Source: an uncultured Prevotellaceae bacterium (GTDB lineage Bacteria; Bacteroidota; Bacteroidia; Bacteroidales; Muribaculaceae). Taken from it: a stretch of 8,595 nucleotides of DNA. The DNA lies in NCBI GenBank assembly GCA_937904375.1, contig CALDIG010000278.1:1-8595 (forward strand), given 5' to 3'. The position numbers and the translations under genes are program-made. Of this stretch, positions 1-6,139 are shown one piece after another (the first letter of the stretch is position 1; the number at the start of each line of letters is the position of its first letter). The notes below the pieces were generated by a model, which saw only the letters and a list, made by a program, of their open reading frames with translations, had not been told where the DNA came from and did no database searches.

Positions 1-2
1 AC

Positions 3-71
3 AAAGGCACCTCGTACAAGCCACTGGCTTGCAATACAGAACAACACCCTCGTTGGTATGACAAAAAATGA
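3..71 (+). CDS. C-terminal end of an unidentified rightward gene (cut by window edge)
   Basis: In frame 3 the first bases read as 22 codons ending GDK-like in WYDKK and a TGA at 69-71. The codons (GGC ACC TCG TAC AAG, CTG, CGT TGG TAT GAC) match the usage of the clear genes in the window better than the other frames do. The gene would converge on the nitroreductase, leaving about 31 bp between the two stops. No family can be named from so few residues. The other plus frames are also open or nearly so over this short stretch, so this is a codon-use judgement, not a domain match. Confidence 0.4.
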   Translation, partial: KGTSYKPLACNTEQHPRWYDKK

Positions 72-102
72 CATAACAAAGGGGAAAAAGAAAACCGCTA
101 CT

Positions 103-777
103 TTATATCCACTCAAAGTTTTCTGTTCCGGCACCTATCTCGAAGTGGTATTTCACGATGCCGAGGTCAACTTTGGAGTAGGGACCGAAGCCGGCTTTCG
201 CGGTCACTTTGTTGCTGGGTTTCAGCTCAAATTTGAACTTCTGCTGGTTGATGGCTGTTGGGGCGAGCAGGGCGCATGCCACACCTTGTTTATACCATTG
301 CGGAGCGGTTTTCACGTCAGTGTTGCTCACTTTGTTTGGTGACTTCCTCTTGTGGTCCACTCCTTGAGTGGCTCCGTAGCCCAAAGAAATGAGGCACACT
401 AATTTCTCGCCGTCATCGATGTTGAGCACTCTGCCGATTTTCTTGTAGGAGAGTCCCACCCAGCAGGTGTTCAGCCCCATTATCTGCGCCTCAAGCACCA
501 GTTTCTCGCCGTAGTAACCAACAGTCTCATCGAGCGTGCGGCTTCTTTTTCCTATCATCGCAAAATAGCAAGTCACACCGCTGAACTTGCCATATCGTGC
601 CAGCAGACTCTCGCCAAAGGATCGCGGCTCGTTGGTGATGAGCTGAATGTGAAGTCCGCTTTGCGCATTGTATTCATCAACAATTTGTTGCAGACGCTCA
701 ATCTTCTCGGTTTCGATTGTTTGGTCGGTGTAATGTCGCACCGAGTGTCTTGCGGCTATCGCTTCAATTAGGTTCAT
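103..777 (-). CDS. TM1586-type nitroreductase family protein (FMN-dependent oxidoreductase)
   Basis: This 224-residue protein belongs to the nitroreductase fold, in the TM1586-like subgroup. Such proteins bind FMN and reduce substrates with NAD(P)H; the physiological substrate here is unknown. The N-terminus has the flavin-phosphate motif RHSVR (residues 10-14). Residues 89-109 hold a helix followed by GLNTCWVGL. The motif LAPTAINQQKFKF lies near the C-terminus (171-183); in classical nitroreductases the equivalent APSxxNxQPW stretch sits near the N-terminus, and this order is what points to the TM1586 subgroup. No signal peptide is seen, so it should be cytosolic. I chose the ATG at 775-777 because it starts the conserved domain and lies 2 nt after the stop of the upstream acetyltransferase gene. 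The longer frame to 864 would run inside that gene. It is probably co-transcribed as the second gene of a two-gene unit. Confidence 0.85.
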   Translation of the reverse strand: MNLIEAIAARHSVRHYTDQTIETEKIERLQQIVDEYNAQSGLHIQLITNEPRSFGESLLARYGKFSGVTCYFAMIGKRSRTLDETVGYYGEKLVLEAQIMGLNTCWVGLSYKKIGRVLNIDDGEKLVCLISLGYGATQGVDHKRKSPNKVSNTDVKTAPQWYKQGVACALLAPTAINQQKFKFELKPSNKVTAKAGFGPYSKVDLGIVKYHFEIGAGTENFEWI

Positions 778-779
778 GA

Positions 780-1253
780 TTATAATATCGTTTCGAGATA
801 GGTTTTCAGAGGTTTCATTCCACATGTGTCGTAGAACGCCCGCGCGCCGGGGTTGCACTCCCACACGTTGAGAGTGACGTTGTAGAACCCGTTGTTGCGG
901 GCAAAGTCTATCACATAGTCATATAGCCGCTTTGCGATGTGCTGGCGGCGGTATTTCTCATCAACACAGAGGTCGTCGATATATAGTGTCTTGACATCGG
1001 TGCGGTTGTTGTCGTTGATGAACTGCTCCACAATGCCGAAACAGTAGCCCAGCACCATGTCGTTGTCATCGGTTAGGACAAATATCGGCGATTTCTCGTG
1101 GTCGGCGATTATCGCCACAAGTTGCTCATCGGTATATTTGCGGTTTCCCTTCTTGAAAAGGTCGGGTCTTCCGTCGGCATGCACGTTGTTGACCTGAGTC
1201 AGCAATTCGTGGATGCGAGGTATATCCCGATTTTCAGCTCTGCGTATTTCCAT
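780..1253 (-). CDS. GNAT family N-acetyltransferase
   Basis: This 157-residue protein is a complete single-domain GNAT enzyme that would transfer an acetyl group from acetyl-CoA to an amine; the acceptor is unknown. It starts with the family-typical IRRAENRDIPRI. Motif A spans about residues 90-120: strand LYIDDLCVD, then the pyrophosphate loop RRQHIA, where the usual Q/R-x-x-G-x-G/A has His105 in place of Gly, a substitution common in RGKHIG-type members. Motif B follows with NVWECNPGARAFY (129-141) and Cys-Gly-Met-Lys-Pro. No signal peptide or membrane segment is seen. The ATG at 1253 is preceded by AAGGA two bases away and by a -7 promoter box, which supports this start and a very short leader. 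The nitroreductase gene begins 2 nt after its stop, so the two are probably one transcript. Confidence 0.9.
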   Translation of the reverse strand: MEIRRAENRDIPRIHELLTQVNNVHADGRPDLFKKGNRKYTDEQLVAIIADHEKSPIFVLTDDNDMVLGYCFGIVEQFINDNNRTDVKTLYIDDLCVDEKYRRQHIAKRLYDYVIDFARNNGFYNVTLNVWECNPGARAFYDTCGMKPLKTYLETIL

Positions 1254-1271
1254 AATCCTTATTTTTTTCTA

Positions 1272-1279
1272 CAAAGGTA
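1272..1279 (-). promoter_or_regulatory. Bacteroidetes-type -7 box for the acetyltransferase/nitroreductase unit
   Basis: Read on the minus strand this is TACCTTTG, an exact match to the TAnnTTTG -7 consensus used by the Bacteroidetes primary sigma factor. It lies 18 bp before the acetyltransferase ATG, so the leader would be only about 12-16 nt. No clear TTTG -33 element is seen at the expected distance upstream; that stretch is just A/T-rich. Confidence 0.6.
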
Positions 1280-1362
1280 TGCAGAAATCTTATATTATTA
1301 AATTATGTGCTAATAAAAAAGTAAAAAAACTGGATAATAGGTGTTGTTATTTAATTTTTCAT

Positions 1363-1370
1363 TAACTTTG
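1363..1370 (+). promoter_or_regulatory. Bacteroidetes-type -7 box for the transglutaminase-led cluster
   Basis: TAACTTTG matches the TAnnTTTG consensus exactly and ends 28 bp before the ATG at 1399, giving a leader of roughly 20-25 nt. A TTG at 1344-1346 could be a weak -33 element, but the 16-nt gap is shorter than the usual 19-21. An A-rich stretch (about 1314-1329) lies upstream. This is the only clear promoter-like signal found ahead of the five rightward genes, which fits a long operon starting here. Confidence 0.6.
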
Positions 1371-1398
1371 TGGGTTAAAATCAAAACTAGACTATTTA

Positions 1399-2820
1399 AT
1401 GAAAAACTTTAGGACTATTTTGTTGTTGCTGGTAATGTTGAGTGCATCATTAGTGATGGCTCAATCGAGCTGGGTGAGTCAAGTTGAGGGTATGATGGAA
1501 CGAGGCGAATTCAAGAAAGCCGAGAAATTCATGCAGTCACTGCCCAAAAAAGTGAGAGTCGCCGAAGAAGTGAGGATAGACTCGCTCAACACCATCATGA
1601 CTAGAATCAGGAAGGATTTCACCATGACACCTGACTCGGGCATTAATCTCATTAAAGAAAAGATGCCTGAAGTCACCGATCAGCAAATCGCCAAATGGAA
1701 ACGAGACAAGAAGATAGAATACATGATTATCGACGGCCAGGAGTGGTGGTTCCGCAAGTCGGTTAGGAACCTGTGGCTGCTTGCCGACGAGCTGAAAGAA
1801 GACCACGACGCCGATAAGATGGAGACCTACAACACCCGCCGCAAGTATTACCTTGAGGCGATGCAGTCGCCTGCCGATGAGAACGGCCTGCGCGACTGGA
1901 GGCATATAAACATCACCTTCTATCTCGATGTCAATGCCGACGCTGTTCCCGCCGGCGAGACGCTGCGGGTGTGGATGCCATTCCCCTACGAGAACTTGAG
2001 GCAGAAAAACATAAAGCTTGAGAGCAGCAACCGCGATGTCACGTTCAGCCAGGGCAGCAAGCATCACACGGTGTATATGGAAGGCGTTGCCGAGAAAGGC
2101 AAACCCACGCATTTTGAATACACATTCAGCTACGATGTCGCCGAGCGCCACATCTGCCAGCAAGACCTCTTGGCAATGCTGGAGCCTTATAACACAGATA
2201 GTCCCGAATATAAGGAGTTTACTGGCGATTATCCTCCACACATTGTGATTACCGACGACACTCGTGCTCTGGCTCGTGAGATAGTGGAAGGAGAGACCAA
2301 TCCCGTGCTTCAGGCATCCAAGATTTTTGACTGGATTTCGATGACCTATCCCTGGGCTGGCGCCCGCGAGTACAGCACCATCAAGAATATGCCCGAGTAT
2401 GTAATGGCGAACGGTCATGGCGATTGCGGCCAGGTTGCGTTGATGTATATAACTTTGGTTCGTAGCCTCGGCATCCCCGCACGGTGGGAGAGTGGTTGGA
2501 TGCTGCACCCCGATGAGGTGAACTGGCACGATTGGGCTGAGACCTATTTCGAGGGTATTGGCTGGGTGCCAACAGACCAGTCCTTTGGTCGAAGCGCTGT
2601 GGGCACACCCATGAACAGCTATTATACCACCGGCATCGATGTGTATCGCATGGCATCCAACGAGGCCATTGGCGACAAGTTGAGTCCCGAGAAGAAGTAT
2701 ATCCGCAGTGAGACTGTCGATTTCCAGCCTGGTGAGGTAGAGTGGCGTAAAGGCAACCTCTACTACGACACTTGGAAATCGCATTTGATTGTTAACTCGA
2801 TAGACAAAATAAAAAGATGA
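1399..2820 (+). CDS. Exported transglutaminase-like (papain-fold) protein
   Basis: This 473-residue protein has a signal peptide (positively charged start, hydrophobic core about residues 7-20, likely cleavage after VMA at 21). It ends in a transglutaminase-core domain at about residues 280-400. The catalytic triad is intact: Cys343 in GHGDCGQVA, His377 in the HxWxE motif HDWAE, and Asp393 in WVPTD. In bacteria this fold serves mostly as a cysteine peptidase or amidase, less often as a crosslinking enzyme, so the reaction here is open. Residues 22-165 are charged and helical-looking with no family I recognise. Residues 166-260 look beta-rich and resemble the strands that often precede this core. 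It is first in the cluster, 28 bp after a -7 box, and its stop overlaps the next start (ATGA). With a muropeptidase and a dipeptide epimerase following, action on cell-wall peptides is a reasonable inference. Confidence 0.85.
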   Translation: MKNFRTILLLLVMLSASLVMAQSSWVSQVEGMMERGEFKKAEKFMQSLPKKVRVAEEVRIDSLNTIMTRIRKDFTMTPDSGINLIKEKMPEVTDQQIAKWKRDKKIEYMIIDGQEWWFRKSVRNLWLLADELKEDHDADKMETYNTRRKYYLEAMQSPADENGLRDWRHINITFYLDVNADAVPAGETLRVWMPFPYENLRQKNIKLESSNRDVTFSQGSKHHTVYMEGVAEKGKPTHFEYTFSYDVAERHICQQDLLAMLEPYNTDSPEYKEFTGDYPPHIVITDDTRALAREIVEGETNPVLQASKIFDWISMTYPWAGAREYSTIKNMPEYVMANGHGDCGQVALMYITLVRSLGIPARWESGWMLHPDEVNWHDWAETYFEGIGWVPTDQSFGRSAVGTPMNSYYTTGIDVYRMASNEAIGDKLSPEKKYIRSETVDFQPGEVEWRKGNLYYDTWKSHLIVNSIDKIKR

Positions 2821-3980
2821 GAAGAATTTTAACAATGATTTTGGTCGCTCTTTTATCACTAACTGCAGTGGCCAATGATTTTGACATTAACGTTAACACT
2901 GTTCTTGGACAACTCAAGGCGCGAGTAGCTCCTGATGCAAGGGTAGCGATATGGAACATTACAGTTTCGGATAGCACTGAGATTCCTGTTGTTAAAGGCA
3001 CTGTAGGTAACTCTTACCAAAAATATTTGATTAATAAAGAACTAAATCTATATAATCTTACTTATATTGATAGCGTTAGGGTCTTGGAAGAAAACATTCC
3101 TGCCGAAAAGGAGTGGGCTTTAGTAAAACTATCTATTGCTACTCTGCGATGTGACCCCAAGCATTCGGGCGAAATTGCCACTCAGTGTGTGATGGGTACT
3201 CCATTGCGTGTTATAGAGGAAGTGGGGGACTGGCTGCGCGTGCAGTGTCCCGACGATTATATAGCCTACGTTCCTGAGAGTTCTGTGATATTCCTTAACG
3301 AAAAGGCTTTTGAAGAGTGGAGGATGTCAGAACGCTATATTGTTACTGTCTATGACGACCGGCTCGTAACGAAGCCCAAGGGAGACGAGACCGTGAGTGA
3401 CTTGGTGCTTGGTGACATCTTGCAGTTCAAGGGCAAGAAAGGCAAGTGGATTGAGCTCGCCACGCCCGATGGCCGCACTGGATGGGTGGAAACGTCGAGT
3501 GTGGAGCAATTTGACAAGTGGGCGCAGCAGCCTCTCGACCTCAATAAGATAGAAAAGACTGCTCGCCGCATGATGGGATCAAGCTACCTGTGGGGCGGAA
3601 CATCAACAAAGGTCACCGACTGCTCAGGACTTGCCAAGGTTTCTTATTTCTCTAACGGCATTATCTTGCAGCGTGACGCGTCGCAGCAGGCACTTACGGG
3701 AAAGAAGATTGCCGACTGGCACGATGCTCAGTTGTGCGACCTGCTGTTCTTTGGCAACAGCAAAACTGGCCGTGTGACGCATGTGGGACTCTATCTGCGC
3801 GACGGCAAGTACATTCATTGCTCAGGCCAAGTGAAGATTAATGACCTCAACCCTGACGCTCCCGATTATCTTTATAGTCCGCTTTCCATCAGTCGCATCA
3901 ATGGCATGGTTGGCACTAAGGGTATAAAATATGTGCGAGACCATGACTGGTATTTCTTTGGGAGCATCAGTTGCCACTAG
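2817..3980 (+). CDS. Exported SH3-domain NlpC/P60 peptidase, YkfC/dipeptidyl-peptidase VI type
   Basis: This 387-residue protein is a probable gamma-D-glutamyl-L-diamino acid endopeptidase that cuts L-Ala-gamma-D-Glu-(diamino acid) stem peptides. A signal peptide covers about residues 1-19 (AVA, then NDF). Residues 30-95 form an N-terminal domain I cannot name. Two SH3b-like domains follow (about 100-158 and 172-232), then the NlpC/P60 domain (about 240-387). The catalytic residues are Cys269 in TDCSG, His322 in THVGLYL and His334 in KYIHCSG; YLWGGTS and RDASQQ are also present. In YkfC, Asp and Ser beside the catalytic Cys, plus Glu and Tyr from the first SH3b domain, bind the free N-terminal Ala. 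Here Asp268 and Ser270 match, and Glu119 and Tyr148 are candidates by inference. The usual GDLLFF reads CDLLFF (Cys307). The gene overlaps the previous one by 4 nt (ATGA), so the two are probably translationally coupled. Its first ~100 codons are more A/T-rich than the rest. Confidence 0.88.
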   Translation: MRRILTMILVALLSLTAVANDFDINVNTVLGQLKARVAPDARVAIWNITVSDSTEIPVVKGTVGNSYQKYLINKELNLYNLTYIDSVRVLEENIPAEKEWALVKLSIATLRCDPKHSGEIATQCVMGTPLRVIEEVGDWLRVQCPDDYIAYVPESSVIFLNEKAFEEWRMSERYIVTVYDDRLVTKPKGDETVSDLVLGDILQFKGKKGKWIELATPDGRTGWVETSSVEQFDKWAQQPLDLNKIEKTARRMMGSSYLWGGTSTKVTDCSGLAKVSYFSNGIILQRDASQQALTGKKIADWHDAQLCDLLFFGNSKTGRVTHVGLYLRDGKYIHCSGQVKINDLNPDAPDYLYSPLSISRINGMVGTKGIKYVRDHDWYFFGSISCH

Positions 3981-3981
3981 T

Positions 3982-4013
3982 CTCGAATGCTCGAGCACTC
4001 GAACACTCGAGCA
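3982..4013. repeat. Four tandem 8-bp units (CTCGARNR type) in the peptidase-epimerase gap
   Basis: The gap begins with four head-to-tail octamers: CTCGAATG, CTCGAGCA, CTCGAACA, CTCGAGCA. The second unit is part of a perfect 10-bp palindrome, TGCTCGAGCA (3988-3997). TGCTCGAG (3988-3995) can also pair with CTCGAGCA (4006-4013) as an 8-bp stem with a 10-nt loop. No T-run follows, so it is not a standard terminator. The period and the C-T-C-G start recur in the arrays before the next two genes. Confidence 0.75.
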
Positions 4014-4052
4014 GACGAAATTAGCTAATAAATTAAACTAAAATATAATAAC

Positions 4053-5183
4053 ATGAATCGAAGAAATTTTCTTGTGGGCACAGGGCTTGGCTTGATAGCT
4101 GCCTCAGCCCCTATTTCAATCTCTGCAAAGGGAAAGGCCACCAAGAAGGTGGCTAAAACAGGAAGGCTTAACCTCTCGTTTGAGCCATACGAGTTAAAAC
4201 TGCGCCATGCGTTCAACTTGGCACGCTACAGCCGCACCACCACGCCCGACGTTCAGGTAAAACTTGAGTATGACGGCATCGTTGGCTATGGCGAGGCGTC
4301 GATGCCACCATATCTTGGCGAGAGCGTTGAGAGCGTAACCAAGTTCTTGAGCAGCCTTGACCTGAGCCAGTTTAACGACCCCTTCAAGATTGAAGACATC
4401 TTGACCTACGTTGATAATGTGGCTCCCAACAACCGTGCCGCCAAGGCGAGTGTGGATATCGCCCTTCACGACCTGCTAGGCAAGATTATGGGGCAGCCCT
4501 GGTACAAGATTTGGGGATATAACCCCGATAATGCTCCAGTGACCAGTTTCACCATAGGCATCGACACTGAGGAAGTGGTGCGTCAAAAGGTGGAAGAGGC
4601 TTCTCCCTATAAGCTCCTGAAGGTTAAGATGGGTCTTGACAATGACCAGGAGACTGTTGAAATCATAAAGAGCATGACCGATGTGCCCATCTGTGTAGAT
4701 GTCAATCAGGGTTGGACAAATAAAGAGCATGCGCTTGAAATGTGCTATTGGCTCAAAGATCGTGGCTGCATCTTTGTGGAGCAGCCGTTTGACAAGGCTA
4801 TGATTGAGGAGACTGCTTGGCTGCGTGAGCGCTCGCCACTGCCCATCATCGCCGACGAGGCATTCCAGCGCTTGCCCGACATCGTGAGGTTCAAGGGTGT
4901 GTATGACGGCATCAACATCAAGTTGATGAAGAGTACCGGTCTCTACGAGGCTCACAAGATGGTGACTCTGGCGCGTGCGCTCGACATGAAGGTAATGATA
5001 GGCTGCATGACCGAGACATCGTGTGCCGTTACTGCCGCCGCCAACCTGTCGCCGGTGGTTGACTTCGCCGACCTTGACGGAAACCTGCTTATCGCCAACG
5101 ACCGCTTCGAGGGCATGACAGTGGAGAAAGGCAAAATCACGCTCCACGACATCCCCGGCATCGGTGTTAAGCTCATTAAATGA
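4053..5183 (+). CDS. Dipeptide epimerase (L-Ala-D/L-Glu epimerase type), enolase superfamily, exported
   Basis: This 376-residue enzyme would interconvert L-Ala-D-Glu and L-Ala-L-Glu, the step that makes murein-derived dipeptide usable after stem-peptide cleavage. The barrel domain carries the expected residues: the K-x-K pair Lys190/Lys192 in KVKMG; metal ligands Asp216 (VDVNQGW), Glu243 (VEQPF) and Asp268 (IADEAF); and the opposing catalytic Lys290 in GINIKLMKS. Asp340-Leu-Asp342 matches the D-x-D motif at the eighth strand that binds the dipeptide's ammonium group and marks dipeptide epimerases within the superfamily. The N-terminus MNRRNFLVGTG plus a hydrophobic stretch to about residue 25 looks like a twin-arginine signal, with no lipoprotein cysteine. 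The E. coli and Bacillus enzymes lack such a leader, so periplasmic action is inferred. It follows the muropeptidase by 72 bp. Related family members act on other dipeptides, so the exact substrate is not certain. Confidence 0.88.
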   Translation: MNRRNFLVGTGLGLIAASAPISISAKGKATKKVAKTGRLNLSFEPYELKLRHAFNLARYSRTTTPDVQVKLEYDGIVGYGEASMPPYLGESVESVTKFLSSLDLSQFNDPFKIEDILTYVDNVAPNNRAAKASVDIALHDLLGKIMGQPWYKIWGYNPDNAPVTSFTIGIDTEEVVRQKVEEASPYKLLKVKMGLDNDQETVEIIKSMTDVPICVDVNQGWTNKEHALEMCYWLKDRGCIFVEQPFDKAMIEETAWLRERSPLPIIADEAFQRLPDIVRFKGVYDGINIKLMKSTGLYEAHKMVTLARALDMKVMIGCMTETSCAVTAAANLSPVVDFADLDGNLLIANDRFEGMTVEKGKITLHDIPGIGVKLIK

Positions 5184-5203
5184 GTTAAGTTTAAAGTTTA
5201 AAG
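5184..5203. repeat. 7-bp GTTTAAA repeats directly after the epimerase stop
   Basis: Immediately after the TGA (5181-5183) come a partial unit, GTTAA, and two full heptamers, GTTTAAA (5189-5195 and 5196-5202). The short array resembles the GTTTAGAG repeats that follow the next gene's stop. Confidence 0.6.
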
Positions 5204-5207
5204 CGGC

Positions 5208-5258
5208 AATTACTATTTGCTCGTTTACTCGTTTACTTGTTAGCTTGTTTACTAAAAA
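5208..5258. repeat. Intergenic module copy A: AATTACTATT plus four 8-bp CTYGTTTA units, abutting the SGNH start
   Basis: AATTACTATT (5208-5217) is followed by octamers CTCGTTTA (5220), CTCGTTTA (5228), CTTGTTAG (5236) and CTTGTTTA (5244-5251), then CTAAAAA and the ATG at 5259. The array occupies the position of a ribosome-binding site, and there is no purine-rich Shine-Dalgarno sequence. The same ten bases and the same octamers recur before the MBOAT gene. Confidence 0.75.
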
Positions 5259-6053
5259 ATGAAGAAAGCCTATTTTGCGATTTGTGCCATCCTGCTTGTG
5301 GGGTTAGGCGTGTTTTATGCGTTTTCTAATTCGGATTTGGAATTAAAGTTTGGAGAAACTGAGATCAAGAAGGGCACGTTTAATGAAACACTCTTTGCTT
5401 CTGATCCTCAGCGTAGTGCAAAGAAGGGCGAGAAGCCGCCTGTTCCTCCTCGCAAGAAGTCGGGAAAGGTAGAGATGGACACGACAAAGAAGACAATTCT
5501 CTTTATTGGCGACTCGATGGTGGAGTGCCTGTTCCCCCGCATGTCGGCCTACGCCAAGAAGAATGGTCACACGCTTTATTGCGTTGTGTGGTACAGTTCC
5601 ACAACCGAGGTCTATGGCTCACGCACCACGCTCAAAGACTATATCAAGAAGTATAAACCCGATTACATCATGATTACCCTTGGCGGCAATGAGCTGTTTA
5701 TTCGTGACATCAGGCAGAAGAGGCAGAAGTATGTCGATGAGATTATAAAGCAGATGGGGAATATCCCTTACGTCTGGATTGGACCTCCCAACTGGAAGGA
5801 TGACACTGGCATCAACGACATGATTAATGAGAGTGTGCCTCCTGGTTGTTTCTATCTCTCTTACACTCCCGACCAGCATTACAACCGCAAGAAAGATGGT
5901 GCCCATCCTAAAGCCGATTCATCGATATTGTGGGCCGACCGTATCTGCAAATGGATTATGACTCAGTCGGCTCACCCCATCCGCCTAGAAGCACCGTCAT
6001 CTGGCGAGACTGCCCGTCCCACAAAACTAGAACTCATACAGCCGCTTAGATAG
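5259..6053 (+). CDS. Membrane-anchored SGNH/GDSL-family hydrolase, partner of the downstream MBOAT
   Basis: This 264-residue protein has one N-terminal hydrophobic segment (about residues 4-22), then a linker rich in Lys and Pro (residues 55-72). An SGNH hydrolase domain runs from about residue 77 to 235. Block I is FIGDSMVE with nucleophile Ser86. Block III is LGGNE (141-145) with Asn144. Block V is KDGAHP with Asp213 and His216, spaced as in the family's D-x-x-H dyad. The anchor places the catalytic domain outside the cytoplasmic membrane. SGNH proteins next to MBOAT genes (PatB, AlgJ/AlgX types) transfer or remove O-acyl groups on envelope polymers, and the MBOAT gene follows by 169 bp. 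The last ~25 residues, after the domain, look disordered. The start is the ATG directly after the 8-bp repeat array. Acetyltransferase or esterase activity cannot be told from sequence. Confidence 0.82.
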   Translation: MKKAYFAICAILLVGLGVFYAFSNSDLELKFGETEIKKGTFNETLFASDPQRSAKKGEKPPVPPRKKSGKVEMDTTKKTILFIGDSMVECLFPRMSAYAKKNGHTLYCVVWYSSTTEVYGSRTTLKDYIKKYKPDYIMITLGGNELFIRDIRQKRQKYVDEIIKQMGNIPYVWIGPPNWKDDTGINDMINESVPPGCFYLSYTPDQHYNRKKDGAHPKADSSILWADRICKWIMTQSAHPIRLEAPSSGETARPTKLELIQPLR

Positions 6054-6093
6054 TTTAGAGCGCTTCACGCAGTTTAGAGGTTAGAGTTTAGAG
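6053..6093. repeat. GTTTAGAG repeats starting in the SGNH stop codon
   Basis: GTTTAGAG occurs at 6053-6060 (its first G is the last base of the TAG stop), 6072-6079 and 6086-6093, with a shorter GTTAGAG at 6080-6086. The last three form a near-tandem 7-bp-period array. They occupy the same place after a stop codon as the GTTTAAA repeats in the previous gap. Confidence 0.6.
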
Positions 6094-6123
6094 TGCGTTG
6101 CCTTTAATCTCATCACTGTCTTC

Positions 6124-6139
6124 GATAAACGATAAACGA
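6124..6139. repeat. Two direct GATAAAC units, antisense to the neighbouring octamers
   Basis: GATAAAC is repeated in tandem at 6124-6130 and 6131-6137. The embedded TAAACGA (6126-6132 and 6133-6139) is the reverse complement of TCGTTTA, the core of the 8-bp units nearby. In RNA, TAAACGA at 6133-6139 can pair with TTGTTTA at 6152-6158 using one G-U wobble, with a 12-nt loop. Confidence 0.5.

Noticed and set aside
1..342. Plus-strand frame open from the window edge to 342
   Set aside because: Most of it is antisense to the nitroreductase, including its APTAINQQ motif, and the sequence past position 100 does not look like a protein family.
778..864. Upstream start at 864 for the nitroreductase
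   Set aside because: It would add 29 residues overlapping the acetyltransferase gene in another frame. The family domain begins at the ATG at 777.
1537..2859. Long leftward open frame of about 440 codons opposite the transglutaminase gene
   Set aside because: It is fully antisense to a gene with a signal peptide and intact catalytic triad. Its translation shows no domain pattern, and it arises from the codon bias of the plus-strand gene.
4476..5147. Leftward open frame of about 223 codons opposite the epimerase gene
   Set aside because: It is antisense to conserved metal-binding and catalytic motifs, and its translation is His/Val-rich with no recognisable fold.
5211..5219. TACTATTTG as an internal -7 box before the SGNH gene
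   Set aside because: It has three bases, not two, between TA and TTTG, and the sequence is part of the repeat module also found before the MBOAT gene, where the TTTG is lost.
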